The notes below the pieces were generated by a model that saw nothing but the letters and a program-made list of their open reading frames with translations, had not been told where the DNA came from and did no database searches. The position numbers were made by a program, and so were the translations under genes. From Achatina immaculata (Eukaryota; Mollusca; Gastropoda; Stylommatophora; Achatinidae), in the NCBI GenBank assembly GCA_009760885.1, contig CM019717.1, positions 47,446,866 through 47,510,865 on the forward strand: a stretch of DNA of 64,000 nt, written 5' to 3'. Positions 24,015 to 58,740 of the stretch are shown here, piece after piece. The number at the start of each line of letters is the position of its first letter. Within the stretch, counting starts at the first letter, position 1.

Positions 24015-24600
24015 TGTCTGCTTATGCCACTGGCGTCGCAGGGAGTTTCAGACGTCGGTATAGAGGAAGGTGAGAGATCTGGGTAGCTGCCATGTTATGT
24101 TTCCTCAGTGTGTCCTTCACCCGTTCTATCTGTCCACATTTTCTTGGTCCTCGCGTCCTATATACAAATGTTTTAGAGTTGAATGCACGTGCAGATGGTT
24201 GTTTTAGATTCATGTGTATCAGATGCCCGAACCACTGAGCTCTCTGATTTTCCACGTAGTCCTTGACATGGTGTTTTTCGGACCATTTACCGGATTATTG
24301 AAGGCAGTTCCGAAGTAGGTAAATGTGGAGCTTGTGGGGATCGTCTTGGTGGACAGTTTCTCTCACGACCACCTCTATCAACAGTGAATTTACTTCATCG
24401 GTTAGGGTAACCTCGAGCAATGTTATATATGTTGCCACGTCTCCTGTCCTTGTCTCTTTTGTCTTTAGTTTTGACTCTCGTTTCCACTTTAGATAATGAT
24501 ACACCACTACCCAAAGACGGATACAAGATACAAAATATAAAACACGGAGTAAGCGAGACATTCAGAAACAAGTCAGGAAGGAGTCACTTCATACACCATA
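24015..24600 (-). pseudogene. LINE 3'-end remnant
   Basis: Minus strand: VENQRAQWFGHLIHMNLKQP then RTRGPRKCGQIERVKDTLRK, the W.GHL.RM...RGRP..W pattern of LINE C-termini. The part above 24280 (VRETVHQDDPHKLHIYLLRN) is probably the same element. Confidence 0.6.
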
Positions 24601-24889
24601 TCAAAATAAAGAAATTCACTGCAGTGCAGGATAGTCCACAGTTGGAAAAGACCCAACACTGACTTCACTTGCATTTGTATGGGGTGGCATAACAAGCATG
24701 AACAACCAGACAGACGCACAAAGGAAATCTTATGCTACCAAGTACATACAGGAAAACTTCCCAAATAGACATGACAATAATGACGGGTCTCTTGCCATTG
24801 CAAAAGAAAACTGTCGAGGGGGAGTCCTCTTAGTATTAAACGTAATTTCCGGCAACAACAGAGCAGAGACAGAGGCCCTACTTCTTCTT

Positions 24890-25570
24890 CTTCTGCGTTC
24901 AAGGTTGTTGGTCACATCAGATCCTGATCCCTGTCGACATGGCAAAACTCACAGTCGTGTCAAGATCCTGATAGGAGCCCCAAAGCTTTTGCCCCAAGCT
25001 TGTGTCCTCTGGCTAAGTTTCTCGTCTCAGGTCCGCATGATTTGAAGGATATGTTCTGGAGTCTGGACTCCACTGCCACTCGTCTGTGTGAGACATTTTG
25101 AATCGATGTAGGTGGCTCAGTAGTCTGCAGTGGCTTGTCCGTAGGCGAAAGAGGATGGTTTGCTGATGTTTTTGTAGTTGGTGTATTGCATCTGGTTCGC
25201 TGTTGCATTTCAGTTGTTTCTTCCATTATGATCTGCACTGGTAACAGATTATGGTTTTCACCTCTTGATAGTTTACTTGATGATTTGTTTGATCTTGATT
25301 GCTGCCAGCTTTGGATAGAGTGTCAGCTATTTAATTGCCAGCTATTCCACAGTGGGATGGTACCCATTGTAGGGCCATAGTTATTGACAGTGTAAGGTGC
25401 TTCAGTTCTGTTGTGATTTCCTGTATGTTTGACTCTAGGTTGTTTGTTGGTTTTAGTGGTTCCACAGAGACCCTAAAAACTGCAGCAGAAGCCCTGCTAT
25501 CAGAAGAAAGAGTTAAAGAAAATGTAATGTTCCTGGCTGATATAGTGCCAGTAATTACTTCATTCAAGAG
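24890..25570 (-). pseudogene. LINE-D: RNase H and C-terminal domain, minus copy
   Basis: Minus strand: LSITMALQWVPSHCGIAGN, stop, IADTLSKAG (RNase H end), then TILFRLRTSHCRLLSHLHRF and GVQTPEHILQ. This is the Cys/His region found after RNase H in several LINE clades. Frame intact across most of it, with a few stops. Confidence 0.78.
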
Positions 25571-25599
25571 TCACAAAGATGGAACCTTCAACTATCTGC

Positions 25600-26405
25600 G
25601 AACAACAATATAACAGATATGTAATCTTTTCTCAAGAGTGGATACAGCGAATTCAATCTCATTGAGGTATACCTGGTAACAAAACAGCTGACATACTAGC
25701 AAAAGAAGGTGGCAGATTACCACATACAATTATGACATATGAGGAAGCTAAATCTGTGACTTGTACTAGTACGAACTCCCTGTAACTGCGAGCTGTTGTT
25801 CTTTGCAGCCGATGCTGTAGAGATGTTGAGACACAGCATCGTAGCGGCGTTGGAGCGGGTTATGGCAGCTACTTTTTCAGTCCCCGAGTACAGCTAAAAA
25901 GCAGGGGGGGGGGGTGTGCAATGGTATGCAGACTCCACCACTATGGGGACTATGGCGATCCCTGTCCCGTTAGCCAGGCTAGGCCTGTTTCTGGGGGTAC
26001 CACGGAGAGGTGGGACAGGGTCTTGATCAGCTATGGGTCGCTGATTACTTTATCGGGCGCCTTCACCCCCTCTAAATCTGTGAGAAAATAACATTCAAGA
26101 ACATCATGGCCACCAGAACAAATGAAGCTGACTACCAACTCGGCAAGTGATCATTTCTCAGTTCAGCACCGATCACAGCAGACTTTCAACTTTTCAACAA
26201 GTTAAAGATTACCCCATACAACATGTGGCACATGTGGCACTGGTAAGATGACGGGAGAACATATTCTGCAGTAGTGGCCAACATACGAGATGCAGAAAAC
26301 AAAACAGATGTGGCCAAAACCTGTATCAGTTCAAGAGAAGCTCTGTGGGGATGTAGACCAACTCCAGCTAATCACCAATTACTTTAAAAGTATACACGTC
26401 GACGT
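25600..26405 (+). pseudogene. LINE-D plus copy, split by a SINE-A insertion
   Basis: Before the SINE: GIPGNKTADILAKEGGRLPH then TIMTYEEAKSV. After it: the frame resumes in EAKSV and reaches TCGTCGTGKMTGEHIL. The element therefore existed before the SINE landed. It faces the minus-strand LINE-D copy head to head. Confidence 0.75.
25748..26083 (+). mobile_element. SINE-A nested in LINE-D, with 12-bp target duplication
   Basis: Duplication CTAAATCTGTGA at 25748-25759 and 26072-26083 brackets the SINE (25760-26071). It begins TTGTACTAGTACGAACTCCC and ends CTTCACCCCC like the copy at 10.3 kb. A G-run at 25905 is specific to this copy. Confidence 0.85.
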
Positions 26406-26454
26406 CTAAGAATGATAGAAGAAGAAGCACATTTCTTCTTCTTCTCATCCTTCA

Positions 26455-26655
26455 CTTTCTCTCTCTCTCTCTTCTATCTCTCTCTCTCTATCTCTCTCTC
26501 TCTCTCTATATATCTATCTATCTCTATCTCTCTTTATCTCTCTCTATGTCTCTCTATCTCTCTCTCCTCTATCTCTCTCCTCTATCTCTCTCTCTATCTC
26601 TCTCTCTATCTCTTTCTCTGTCTGTCTGTCTCTCTCTCTCTCTATCTCTCTCAAT
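26455..26655. repeat. (CT)n / (CTAT)n microsatellite
   Basis: About 200 bases of CT-rich simple repeat. Confidence 0.95.
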
Positions 26656-26871
26656 ATTATAATTACTCAGACTGCATGGTCATCATTGCGTGTCAAGTCC
26701 TCACTGAAGTATGGCTGAATTCGATCACTGTTGCGTCTTTTCACACTCTGAGCCAGCTGCCGTATAAGCTGAAGTAACACAATGTCAGCAACAATTCAAA
26801 CAGCATCATTGTCTTGTTCTTGTGCCTTCGATTTGTTCCAAGATTTTTACTTCCCAGAATCTGAACGTACA

Positions 26872-26975
26872 GTAAATAATGCTAAATCTGTTTACTCCTT
26901 TCTGACTGTACAACGAGTAATGCTAAATCTATTGACTCTATTCTGACTGTACAACGAACAATGCTAAATCTACTT
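26872..26975. repeat. 43-bp satellite, second short array
   Basis: About 2.5 units of the GTACAACGAGTAATGCTAAA repeat found at 21.3 kb, more diverged. Confidence 0.85.
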
Positions 26976-26979
26976 TTTA

Positions 26980-28800
26980 CATGACTTATTGTATAAATAT
27001 GGTAGAATTTTCATCCTGTTTGTACAGTGGGTAAAGATAAATCGACATATCCCGTCCTGTCTCTATAACAAGTAATGATAAATGTATATATTCCTTTCTT
27101 CTTCTTTGTTATTAGGACTGCTATTGCTGTTGCTAGTTTTACATATAATTGTGGCTTATGAGCTCGTTGCAGCTGGTGCCATGATGAAGATCTTCCGGAG
27201 CTGGAGGGATAATTAGGAAAGAATATAGATCTGTGGCATGAATGACAGCTGACTCTTCGTGAGTAGAGTTAGGTAAGAAAGGCCGGTTTCAGATTAGGTG
27301 ACCACATGCAGAAACATCTTTATAGCATCCCTCAGCATTCTTCTAAGCCAGTCTCTAATCACTTCAATGGCCCCAACCAGGGAGACAAGTCTGACTTTCT
27401 AGTAGCAGCTATAACAACGTCACTCTGATTATGACAGAAGCCGGAATGAGCTCGAGAACCACTACATATTGGAATATGGGACGCTGGAGCCACATCGTAT
27501 GAATTAAAAATTCAGCTACATTATTCCCTTTATCCGCAGTCATATTCCCTCTCTACCAAGTTCTGCTCTTTCCTCACCTGTAACTTTTTTTTTAAAACCC
27601 TCACAGTACTATATTACAGATCCTCTACTCAGCCACATTCATCTGTTCCACCCACCATTTTCTCGCCTAGATTACCATTATATCCCTGTCTATTGTTTCC
27701 GCTATCTTCGCCCCATGCCATCACCAACCTAGCACACCCCACAAGTCTTCATTTAAACATTCACAGTTCTCCACGCGCATTCTCCGATCACAGCTTCTTA
27801 CAAGTCACAGCTAAGTGGTTCCTTTTTTTTTTTTTTGGTAATGTTTTCCATTTTTTTTTACATATATTTCACGTGAATTTATATTTTATCTTCTTTCCCT
27901 ATTTCTTTGTCCTGTATGTCTTTATATGATTAAGATGCAAAACCGAAACGTTACAACTGTGTACTCGTTAATTAATAAACCTCTTCCTACTTTTGTTTTG
28001 AATAGTTGTTAGATTTATGTAAGAAAGAATGCTGCTCTGTGAAAACAAATAGTAGGTGCCCTATCTTCCCATGTTGTAAATACGTGTATATTGTTCTATT
28101 CAAATTCATACGATGTTTCTAGTTCCTAAAGATTAGAAACTTTATAGTCTGTTATAAAATTATTATTTTACCATAAACAACTGTGATAAGTAAGTATTTG
28201 ATAAGTGTTTAATAAACGCAAGAAACGAAATGCAGAGTACTGGGTGTCTTTTTTTTCATAACGCCTGTTAATTGACAAGGGGAGTAAAAGAATTTGACTT
28301 TCACAACAGAAGGCCACAGAACACAAATTTACAACCTTCTTAGGTCAGAAAGGTCGGTATAACGATACCTTGGCTTCTTATAAAAGATCGCATCAGCCGT
28401 TCAAATATTTGGTGGCCACGCTATTTCTGTCCCGTAGACTGCCACATAAGTGTTGATCGTTAAATAGTCGCTTACCAAACAACAGCAACAGATCTACCTT
28501 TGCTAGCCGTAAGAATACGATCCCAGCTACCCATTCTTGTTGTTATTAACGTCATAATTTGTGCTGGGACAACTCAACAACTTGGAGATCTTTGCGGAAT
28601 ACGATCATTTCCAGGCATGAAATATCACAACTCTGGTGGAAAATAACAGAAATGACCAGTTCTACGCAAGGCTAACCTTTGCAGAGGGCAGGGAAGCAAC
28701 GGTTTGAAACTGACAAAGTGGTGAAAACACAGTCTGGTAAACATAGGGCTTTAGAATAGGCAATTATGCTGCCGAATTACGGAAATTGAGTCAGTCATCG
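26980..28800. other. No gene recognised
   Basis: AT-rich unique sequence. Short frames only, no family resemblance or tandem array seen. Confidence 0.5.
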
Positions 28801-28811
28801 GCGTTTTGTTA

Positions 28812-29161
28812 AGTCTGAAGGACTGTGGCATGTTGAAAGATTGTTACAGTGAGAGTACCCGTGTCTGATAAGCACACAAGAGTTAACCCTACGTTCGCCT
28901 CAGTCCATGAAGTAGTTAGGTTTTCTCCCAGAGTTACAGTGTACACATCAAGGCCTGGTTTGACCCAGAAAGGTGGGGGCACGATGTTTGACTTGTGCTT
29001 GCCCTGATTTACGGCTTTGGCATCTGACATCGTTTTAACGTCGTCAAAGTTGAAGTGGCCTTCTCTGCGAGACCACGGCCAGATACTAAATATCGGACAT
29101 GATTTCTTCTCGTCATTCTCCCTTTTGTTGCTTATTTCATGAACCTTTTCAGGGAGATTCT
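28812..29161 (-). CDS. Unrecognised 117-codon open frame, possible exon
   Basis: Stop-free on the minus strand from 29161 to a TAA at 28810-28812, ahead of a 15-bp minisatellite. Contains NLPEKVHEISNKRENDEKKS, then WPWSRREGHFNFDDVKTMSD and PPFWVKPGLDVYTVTLGENL. Balanced, protein-like composition, unlike the repeat-derived frames nearby. An internal ATG lies at MSDAKAV. The possible acceptor (ACTGAATCAG) is weak. No family recognised; could be a transposon relic. Confidence 0.33.
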
Positions 29162-29164
29162 GTT

Positions 29165-29430
29165 CTCTGATTCAGTATAAGACGTACAGCCAGTCTACAT
29201 ACAGCCAATCTACATACAGCCAGTCTGCATACAGCCATTCTACATACATCCAGTCTGCATACAGCCAATCTACATACAGCCAGTCTGCATACAGGCAGTC
29301 TGCATACAGCTAGTCTACATACAGCCAGTCTACATACAGCCAATCTACATACAGCCAATCTACATACAGCCAGTCTACATACAGCCAGTCTACATACAGC
29401 CAGTCTACATACAGCCAGTCTGCATGTACT
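29165..29430. repeat. 15-bp minisatellite, about 17 units
   Basis: CAGCCAGTCTACATA units with variants. The 15-bp period keeps frames open and produces a CRLAV pentapeptide repeat that I regard as an artefact. Confidence 0.95.
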
Positions 29431-29529
29431 TTTAATACTTCTTTGGTATCTAATTTTTTTTAAGTCACTATCTTTCAAGTTCAGCTCAGTCTGCCGTACC
29501 ATTAGCTGTGACTGACTTATGAAGCATGT

Positions 29530-29758
29530 CTAACAGTCCACCTTAACAGGCCACCTTAAAAGTCCACCTTAATAGGCCACCTTAACAGTCCACCTTAACA
29601 GTCCACCTTAACAGGCCACCTTAACAGGTCACCTTAACAGTCCACCTTAACAGTCCACCTTATTAGGCCACCTTAACAGTCCACCTTAACAGGCCACCTT
29701 AAAAGTCCACCTTAATAGGCCATCTTAACAGTCCACCTTAACAGAGGCCACCTTAAAG
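29530..29758. repeat. 13-bp minisatellite (26-bp higher order), about 17 units
   Basis: CACCTTAACAGTC and CACCTTAACAGGC alternate. Confidence 0.95.
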
Positions 29759-30157
29759 AGCGGTCCGTTTTGACAACCAAAAAAAAACAGACTCCCGAGT
29801 CTTGTGACTCAGTTATGCTTCTATTTCCCCAAGGACACGCCACTGAAGATTTAGAACTGCTGGAAGACGGCTACTACATTTCCATGAGGATGTTTATCTC
29901 TGCTCCTTTATTTTTAGCACTTCTCCTTTACTTTTCTTAATTCCAAACAGTAGTTCTCAAGTTTGCATGCTTACCGCCACCACAAAATATTGGTCTTATG
30001 TAACTGGTAATAGTTGTATGCTGTGTAGAGGATAGATAAAACTCACACTTTCAAAGACATAATATCCACATAATTTTCAACATGGCAAGGCGTTTTTATT
30101 TGTTTATGGGATAAATTATCTACATATCAGCAACTGAGCAAGTGAAATGTACCGAGC

Positions 30158-30216
30158 ACAAATCATCATATAAAGCACAAATCATCCTATAAAGCACAAA
30201 TCATCATATAAAGCAC
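30158..30216. repeat. About 21-bp repeat, 3 units
   Basis: AAATCATCATATAAAGCACA repeated three times. Confidence 0.85.
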
Positions 30217-30351
30217 TGCCAAAACAAGCAAACAAAAAAAGTAAGTGAAACAATAAAATGGGCAGAACAAAATGTATGAACACAAAACAAGGTGATGAAA
30301 AATGAAAGTGTTATAATGGGTCTTCGAGAGAAATTTGGTAACCGGTACAAA

Positions 30352-30405
<54 letters not shown>

Positions 30406-30440
30406 CTTTCTCACACAACACTCACACACACTCTCTCTTC
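30352..30440. repeat. (CT)n / (CTTT)n microsatellite
   Basis: CT-rich run directly before the 39-bp minisatellite. Confidence 0.9.
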
Positions 30441-30464
30441 CCCTCCCTCCCATTTCATGCTCTC

Positions 30465-30990
30465 CGGGCCCTCCGTCCACACTTAATATAAGGAAAACTC
30501 AGGGCCCTCCGTCCACACTTAATATAAGGAAAACTCTCAGGGCCCTCCGTCCACACTTAATATAAGGAAAACTCTCAGGGCCCTCCGTCTACACTTAATA
30601 CAAGGAAAACTCTCAGGGCCCTCCGATCATACTTAATACAAGGAAAACTCTCAGGGCCCTCCGTCCATACTTAATACAAGGAAAACTCTCAGGGCCCTCC
30701 GATCATACTTAATACAAGGAAAACTCTCAGGACCCTCCGTCCACACTTAATAAAAGGAAAACTCTCAGGGCCCTCCGATCACACTTATTACAAGGAAAAC
30801 TCTCAGGGGCCTCCGTCCACACTTAATACAAGGAAAACTCTCAGGGCCCTCCGATCATACTTAATACAAGGAAAACTCTCAGGACCCTCCGTCCACACTT
30901 AATAAAAGGAAAACTCTCAGGGCCCTCCGATCACACTTATTACAAGGAAAACTCTCAGGGCCCTCCGATTACATTTAATACAAGGAAAAC
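30465..30990. repeat. 39-bp minisatellite, about 13 units
   Basis: Units GGGCCCTCCGTCCACACTTA followed by ATACAAGGAAAACTCTCA. A CCGATCA variant alternates irregularly with CCGTCCA. Confidence 0.96.
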
Positions 30991-31044
30991 TCTCCGACCC
31001 CAGAGAGTACACCGGCTGGACCTTCTCTTGGTAACCCTACACAT

Positions 31045-31245
31045 GAGGATTTGGATGAGAAGAGGTCCTCCCTGGATTTCTTTCATTTAAGGATCATACT
31101 TAAAGAAGTTTTCTCTAGGGACCCCAAGCCCGAAGAAAACGAAACGCTGACTAGGTCAAAGTTTATATCGTCTAGAGCTGTGGAGAAGTTAAGCAAGATT
31201 TTGTCCAGGTTTGATTATCTGGCCCTGACTTATGAATACCCATAA
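31045..31245 (+). CDS. Unrecognised open frame after the 39-bp minisatellite
   Basis: About 65 codons ending at a TAA: DEKRSSLDFFHLRIILKEVF, then DPKPEENETLTRSKFISSRA and VEKLSKILSRFDYLALTYEY. Charged and helical, plausible as an exon or retroelement remnant. No good splice boundaries and no family match. Confidence 0.25.
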   Translation, partial: EDLDEKRSSLDFFHLRIILKEVFSRDPKPEENETLTRSKFISSRAVEKLSKILSRFDYLALTYEYP

Positions 31246-31499
31246 TGAAACTATAATCGTAGTCAATATAAGCTTCTCTTAATTTTCTGCAGCACTGAAC
31301 CAATCAACTGAAATAGAGACTGCTTTTGTCTTATGTGTTCTTTTCACTGCCTATTCCAAAACGTGGATGAATACGAGAATTACTCACAAACTTTTGTGTT
31401 GTGGAAAAATGAGCTTGGGGCTGATAGCCTGAATGTATCACCCTATACAGTAATACAGCACACTTGCAGCTGTCGTTGTTCTGTGTCCCAGAAGCCTTC

Positions 31500-31757
31500 A
31501 AAGCAGAATGTTCTCTCCAGCGATGAAGGTATTGAAGTACATGCATGGTGTCGTATGAGGAGTGGGTAACGGCAGCTGTTTTTTTTTTTTTTTTTTTGCA
31601 GATCCAGAGTGAAGATAAAATTCATGGAAAGATGCAATACTTCTCCATCACCAAAAAGGGGTGGGGGAGAACCATAGCGACCTTGCCCGTTGAGCATACT
31701 GAGCTTGTTATTGGGAGCACCAACGAAGAGGTTGGGCAGGGTCTTGACCAACTATAG
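31500..31757 (+). mobile_element. SINE-A, diverged copy
   Basis: Matches the family start (CCAGCGATGA...) and the end GGGCAGGGTCTTGACCAACT, but the core is rearranged and has a T-run at 31580. Confidence 0.6.
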
Positions 31758-31759
31758 TC

Positions 31760-33050
31760 CTGAAAACTGTGACATAATTCTGTTATAGGCATTCTCCCTC
31801 TCAGCGTATTTGTAGAAAACAGTTACACATTTACATATTAATTATACATCATTAACTCTCCAGAAATAAGCTAAAAAGACACTAACTCGCTACACGACAG
31901 CCCAGATCAGCAGCAGAACTTGCCAAGACTCTTGCCCCACCTTCATATTGTACTCCTCCTAACAGGGTTAACTAACCTTGACAAAATGTGGTGACTGGTC
32001 AGCTTCCAAAAATAATAAGAGTCTGCCAAACAAAAACTTCATTTATAGCTCCTCCTCATAAAATCATGACAGCTACTGCAACCAATCGCATTCAAAAGAA
32101 AAAAAAATAATGACAACTATTTACCAGCGTGTGTCATTCATGACTGTCTTCATAATTCAGCACTAATTATCTACATATAAATAAGCAGGATATTTTTAAT
32201 TGGATGATATTCATAAGTATAATAATATTTTTTTCAGCCTTTGTCAGTGATGGTAATTAAAATGAAATGCCAGGTGCTCTGTTCTGTTCTTATCCGTTTG
32301 TGAAATAAACCGGAATACACCTGGGACTACAGATTTCTCTCATGTGAGTGTTATTACTGTATACATTACTATGATGTTGACTGAAAATGTGATGACAATT
32401 ATAATGATAATGTAATTTAAAAGTGAAAACAACTGAAAATAATGCACCCTCTTACGTTCAGGCCCACTTTAGAACACTGTCGCCATTTTCTGAAACACCA
32501 ATAACAAAAATCTGCTATTTCAAAACTTCACGGTTCTTTTTTGTTTGTTTGTTTGTTTGTTTGTTTTTTGGTCCACATTGTTAGTTAAGTTACTGAGTAA
32601 TGGTGTGTGAATGTGTACTGTACAATTTTACAATTCTAGGAACATGAAATAGGAAATGATAATGACAGAAATAAGACTCAGTTTAAAAAAGCAGCTGCCC
32701 CGCCCATAATCACTGCACATGGATATACACAGGCATACACACACCAATATTTCGGCAGAAAAACTTATTCAAGGAAAAATGTAAAAAAAAAAAAAAAAGC
32801 AGGCAAGTTTATCTTCTACAGAATCCGCAAACCTTAACAGATGCGTGCTTTCTCTCTTTTTGTACGCACTTATTTGCACTGTTTATTTTCTGTTGTTAAT
32901 TGGAGCATTCATTGGAGCATTCATTCAAAAATTAAGCCACTAATTCTGATTTTATGTTCTAAGTTTTTTCTCATCGCCTGCTTTTTGCAAGTCTGTGCTT
33001 TACATCATCGCTCAGTTTTCCTTCACTGCACGAGGGTGAAGACGAGGTCC
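31760..33050. other. No gene recognised
   Basis: AT-rich unique sequence with a (GTTT)n run near 32540. Confidence 0.5.
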
Positions 33051-33059
33051 AGTGTAGTG

Positions 33060-33165
33060 GTCAGCGACTGTTTGCGACATGAGTTGCGAACTATAGCCAG
33101 CCAAGACCCTGTCCCACCTCTCCGCTGGTACCCCCCACCTCCCTCCTGTTCGCAGTCTAGGGAGA
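33060..33165 (-). mobile_element. SINE-A 3' fragment
   Basis: Contains GCCAAGACCCTGTCCCACCT and CTCCGCTGGTACC, the reverse of the family's 3' part. Confidence 0.6.
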
Positions 33166-33254
33166 CAAAACAACAACACCAACAAAAACTCTTGTTATAC
33201 CTGTTATATCACAATCATTCATCTAAGTGATAATTGTAACAAGTAGATTGTTTC

Positions 33255-33350
33255 TGTCATGTAACCAACGCGTCATAACAGTTACGTTTACTCATTGTTT
33301 GTTTCTGTCAAGTAACTAACGCATCGTAACAGTAACGTTTACTCATTGTT
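33255..33350. repeat. About 52-bp tandem duplication
   Basis: GTTTCTGTCATGTAACCAAC ... GTTTACTCATTGTT occurs twice in a row. Confidence 0.8.
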
Positions 33351-33584
33351 ACCCGAGAGTCACAAATTCTGAAGAGTTTTTTTTTTGTTTGTACACAGAC
33401 TATACCGGAAGATGCACATGGACGTTCTCTTTGAATGTTCCCTATCTGACCTCTTTTTTCTTTGGTATCTGTGAAGTTGAATTGCTTTTAATCTATAATG
33501 TAGGATTTAATATAATTATTTTCTCTCAGCTATTGATCATCTATCTGCCTGCTTCCTCTTTCGATATATATATATATATAATTC

Positions 33585-33912
33585 ACGGGGTGAAGACTGT
33601 CCCATTAGGCAATCAACGACCTAAAGCTGATATGCTAGCGTCAGGGTTAACGAACCATAGCTGACCAAGACTCTGTCTCACCTCTCCGTTGGTACCCTTA
33701 GTAATAGGCCTAATCTGGCTAACCGGGCAGGGATTGCCATAGTCCCCACGGTGGTGGAGTCTGCTAAAGGAGCATTGCACATCCCCCTGCTTTTTAGCTG
33801 TAGTCCGGAACTGAAAAAAATTAGCTGCCATAACCCGCTTCCACGCCGATACAATGCTGTAGTCCAACACCTCCACACCTTCGGCTGCAAAGAACACCAC
33901 CCCGCATTTACA
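33585..33912 (-). mobile_element. SINE-A, near full length
   Basis: Reverse-strand family match over its length, including CCACGGTGGTGGAGTCTGCT and CGATACAATGCTGTAG. Lies just past the Hhex 3' end. Confidence 0.8.
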
Positions 33913-34326
33913 AGGAGATAGCACAAGACAAAACAAGTACAAGACAAGATAAGACAAGACCTCTACGGAACTGAACTGAGAGCAGGATGTCTTCAGCGGT
34001 GAAGATGCCAGAACGCTGGCCATTGTTCTGGACTGGGAGTGAATGATGAGAGCTGCTAACTTTAGATCCGGAGTGGATCGAGCCATCAGCGATGATCGGG
34101 AACACAGCGGGATCTACTCCCCAAGTGTCGAGCTGAGTTTATGACATGGAGCGCCAAAGAAAAGGTGAGGCAGGATTTTGATCGTCTCCGATTCTCCGGC
34201 CAGTGAAACCGCACCGTCAAACTAGCACAGCCACCTTTACTCCAGCCTGTTTACCTGCAGCCCCTTATCATAAAAGAAAAGATATTCTTCTCTAGTCAGC
34301 TTTTCCCTCAAGTTCTGATTAGACTG

Positions 34327-34332
34327 TTTATT
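34327..34332 (-). terminator. Hhex polyadenylation signal candidate
   Basis: AATAAA on the minus strand about 225 bases past the Hhex stop. It is the first canonical hexamer I see downstream, giving a short 3' UTR. Later signals could also be used. Confidence 0.45.
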
Positions 34333-34557
34333 ATTATTTTCTTTCTCATTAGCTGAGCACACGATTATATTGTATCTTTATGAAGCATTATACTTTTTTG
34401 GTGTGGGCGCGGTTGACTTGTTCAAAGTCAGGGTTTCGTGGATATAAGATATCACTGACAGAACAATGAGAACTTTCTTCCTTTGTTGCTGTCCTCACTT
34501 GACGTGACTGGCCTTTGGCTTTTATCATTCACAGCGTTTCGCAATCACAGAATGACT

Positions 34558-58618
<24,061 letters not shown>

Positions 58619-58658
58619 ATTTGCACTTAAACAAATGATAGTACAACTTCTCTGCACG

Positions 58659-58676
58659 TCACTCAAGGCATACCAT
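58659..58676 (-). promoter_or_regulatory. Short uORF in the predicted Hhex leader
   Basis: ATG at 58674-58676 followed by four codons and TGA (MVCLE) ends 40 bases before the Hhex start codon. It would reduce or regulate translation if the transcript starts near the TATA-like box. Confidence 0.35.
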
Positions 58677-58728
58677 TGTAAAATGGGCAGTTGACGTAGA
58701 ATTGTCTCGCTGAAAGAAGCGCTATTCA

Positions 58729-58740
58729 CTTATATTTTAA
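58729..58740 (-). promoter_or_regulatory. TATA-like box upstream of Hhex
   Basis: Minus-strand TTAAAATATAAG lies about 110 bases before the Hhex ATG. With the usual 25-30 base spacing, transcription would begin near 58700, giving a leader of about 80-90 bases. Position is the only support; another TATA-like run (ATTTATATAAAAC) lies near 58922-58934. Confidence 0.3.

Noticed and set aside
26412..26777. Ser/Leu/Tyr-rich frame
   Set aside because: Composed of (CT)n and (CTAT)n microsatellite translation.
29149..29502. CRLAV pentapeptide-repeat protein
   Set aside because: A 15-bp minisatellite whose length is a multiple of three; no signal, start context or unique domain.
30465..30990. CRISPR-like regular array
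   Set aside because: Units are contiguous near-identical 39-mers with no variable spacers, in an animal genome.
58619..58729. Longer Hhex N-terminus upstream of 58618
   Set aside because: The frame is open back to a TAA at 58730-58732 but contains no ATG; a GTG at 58727-58729 would be needed. The MIHHLP start fits better.
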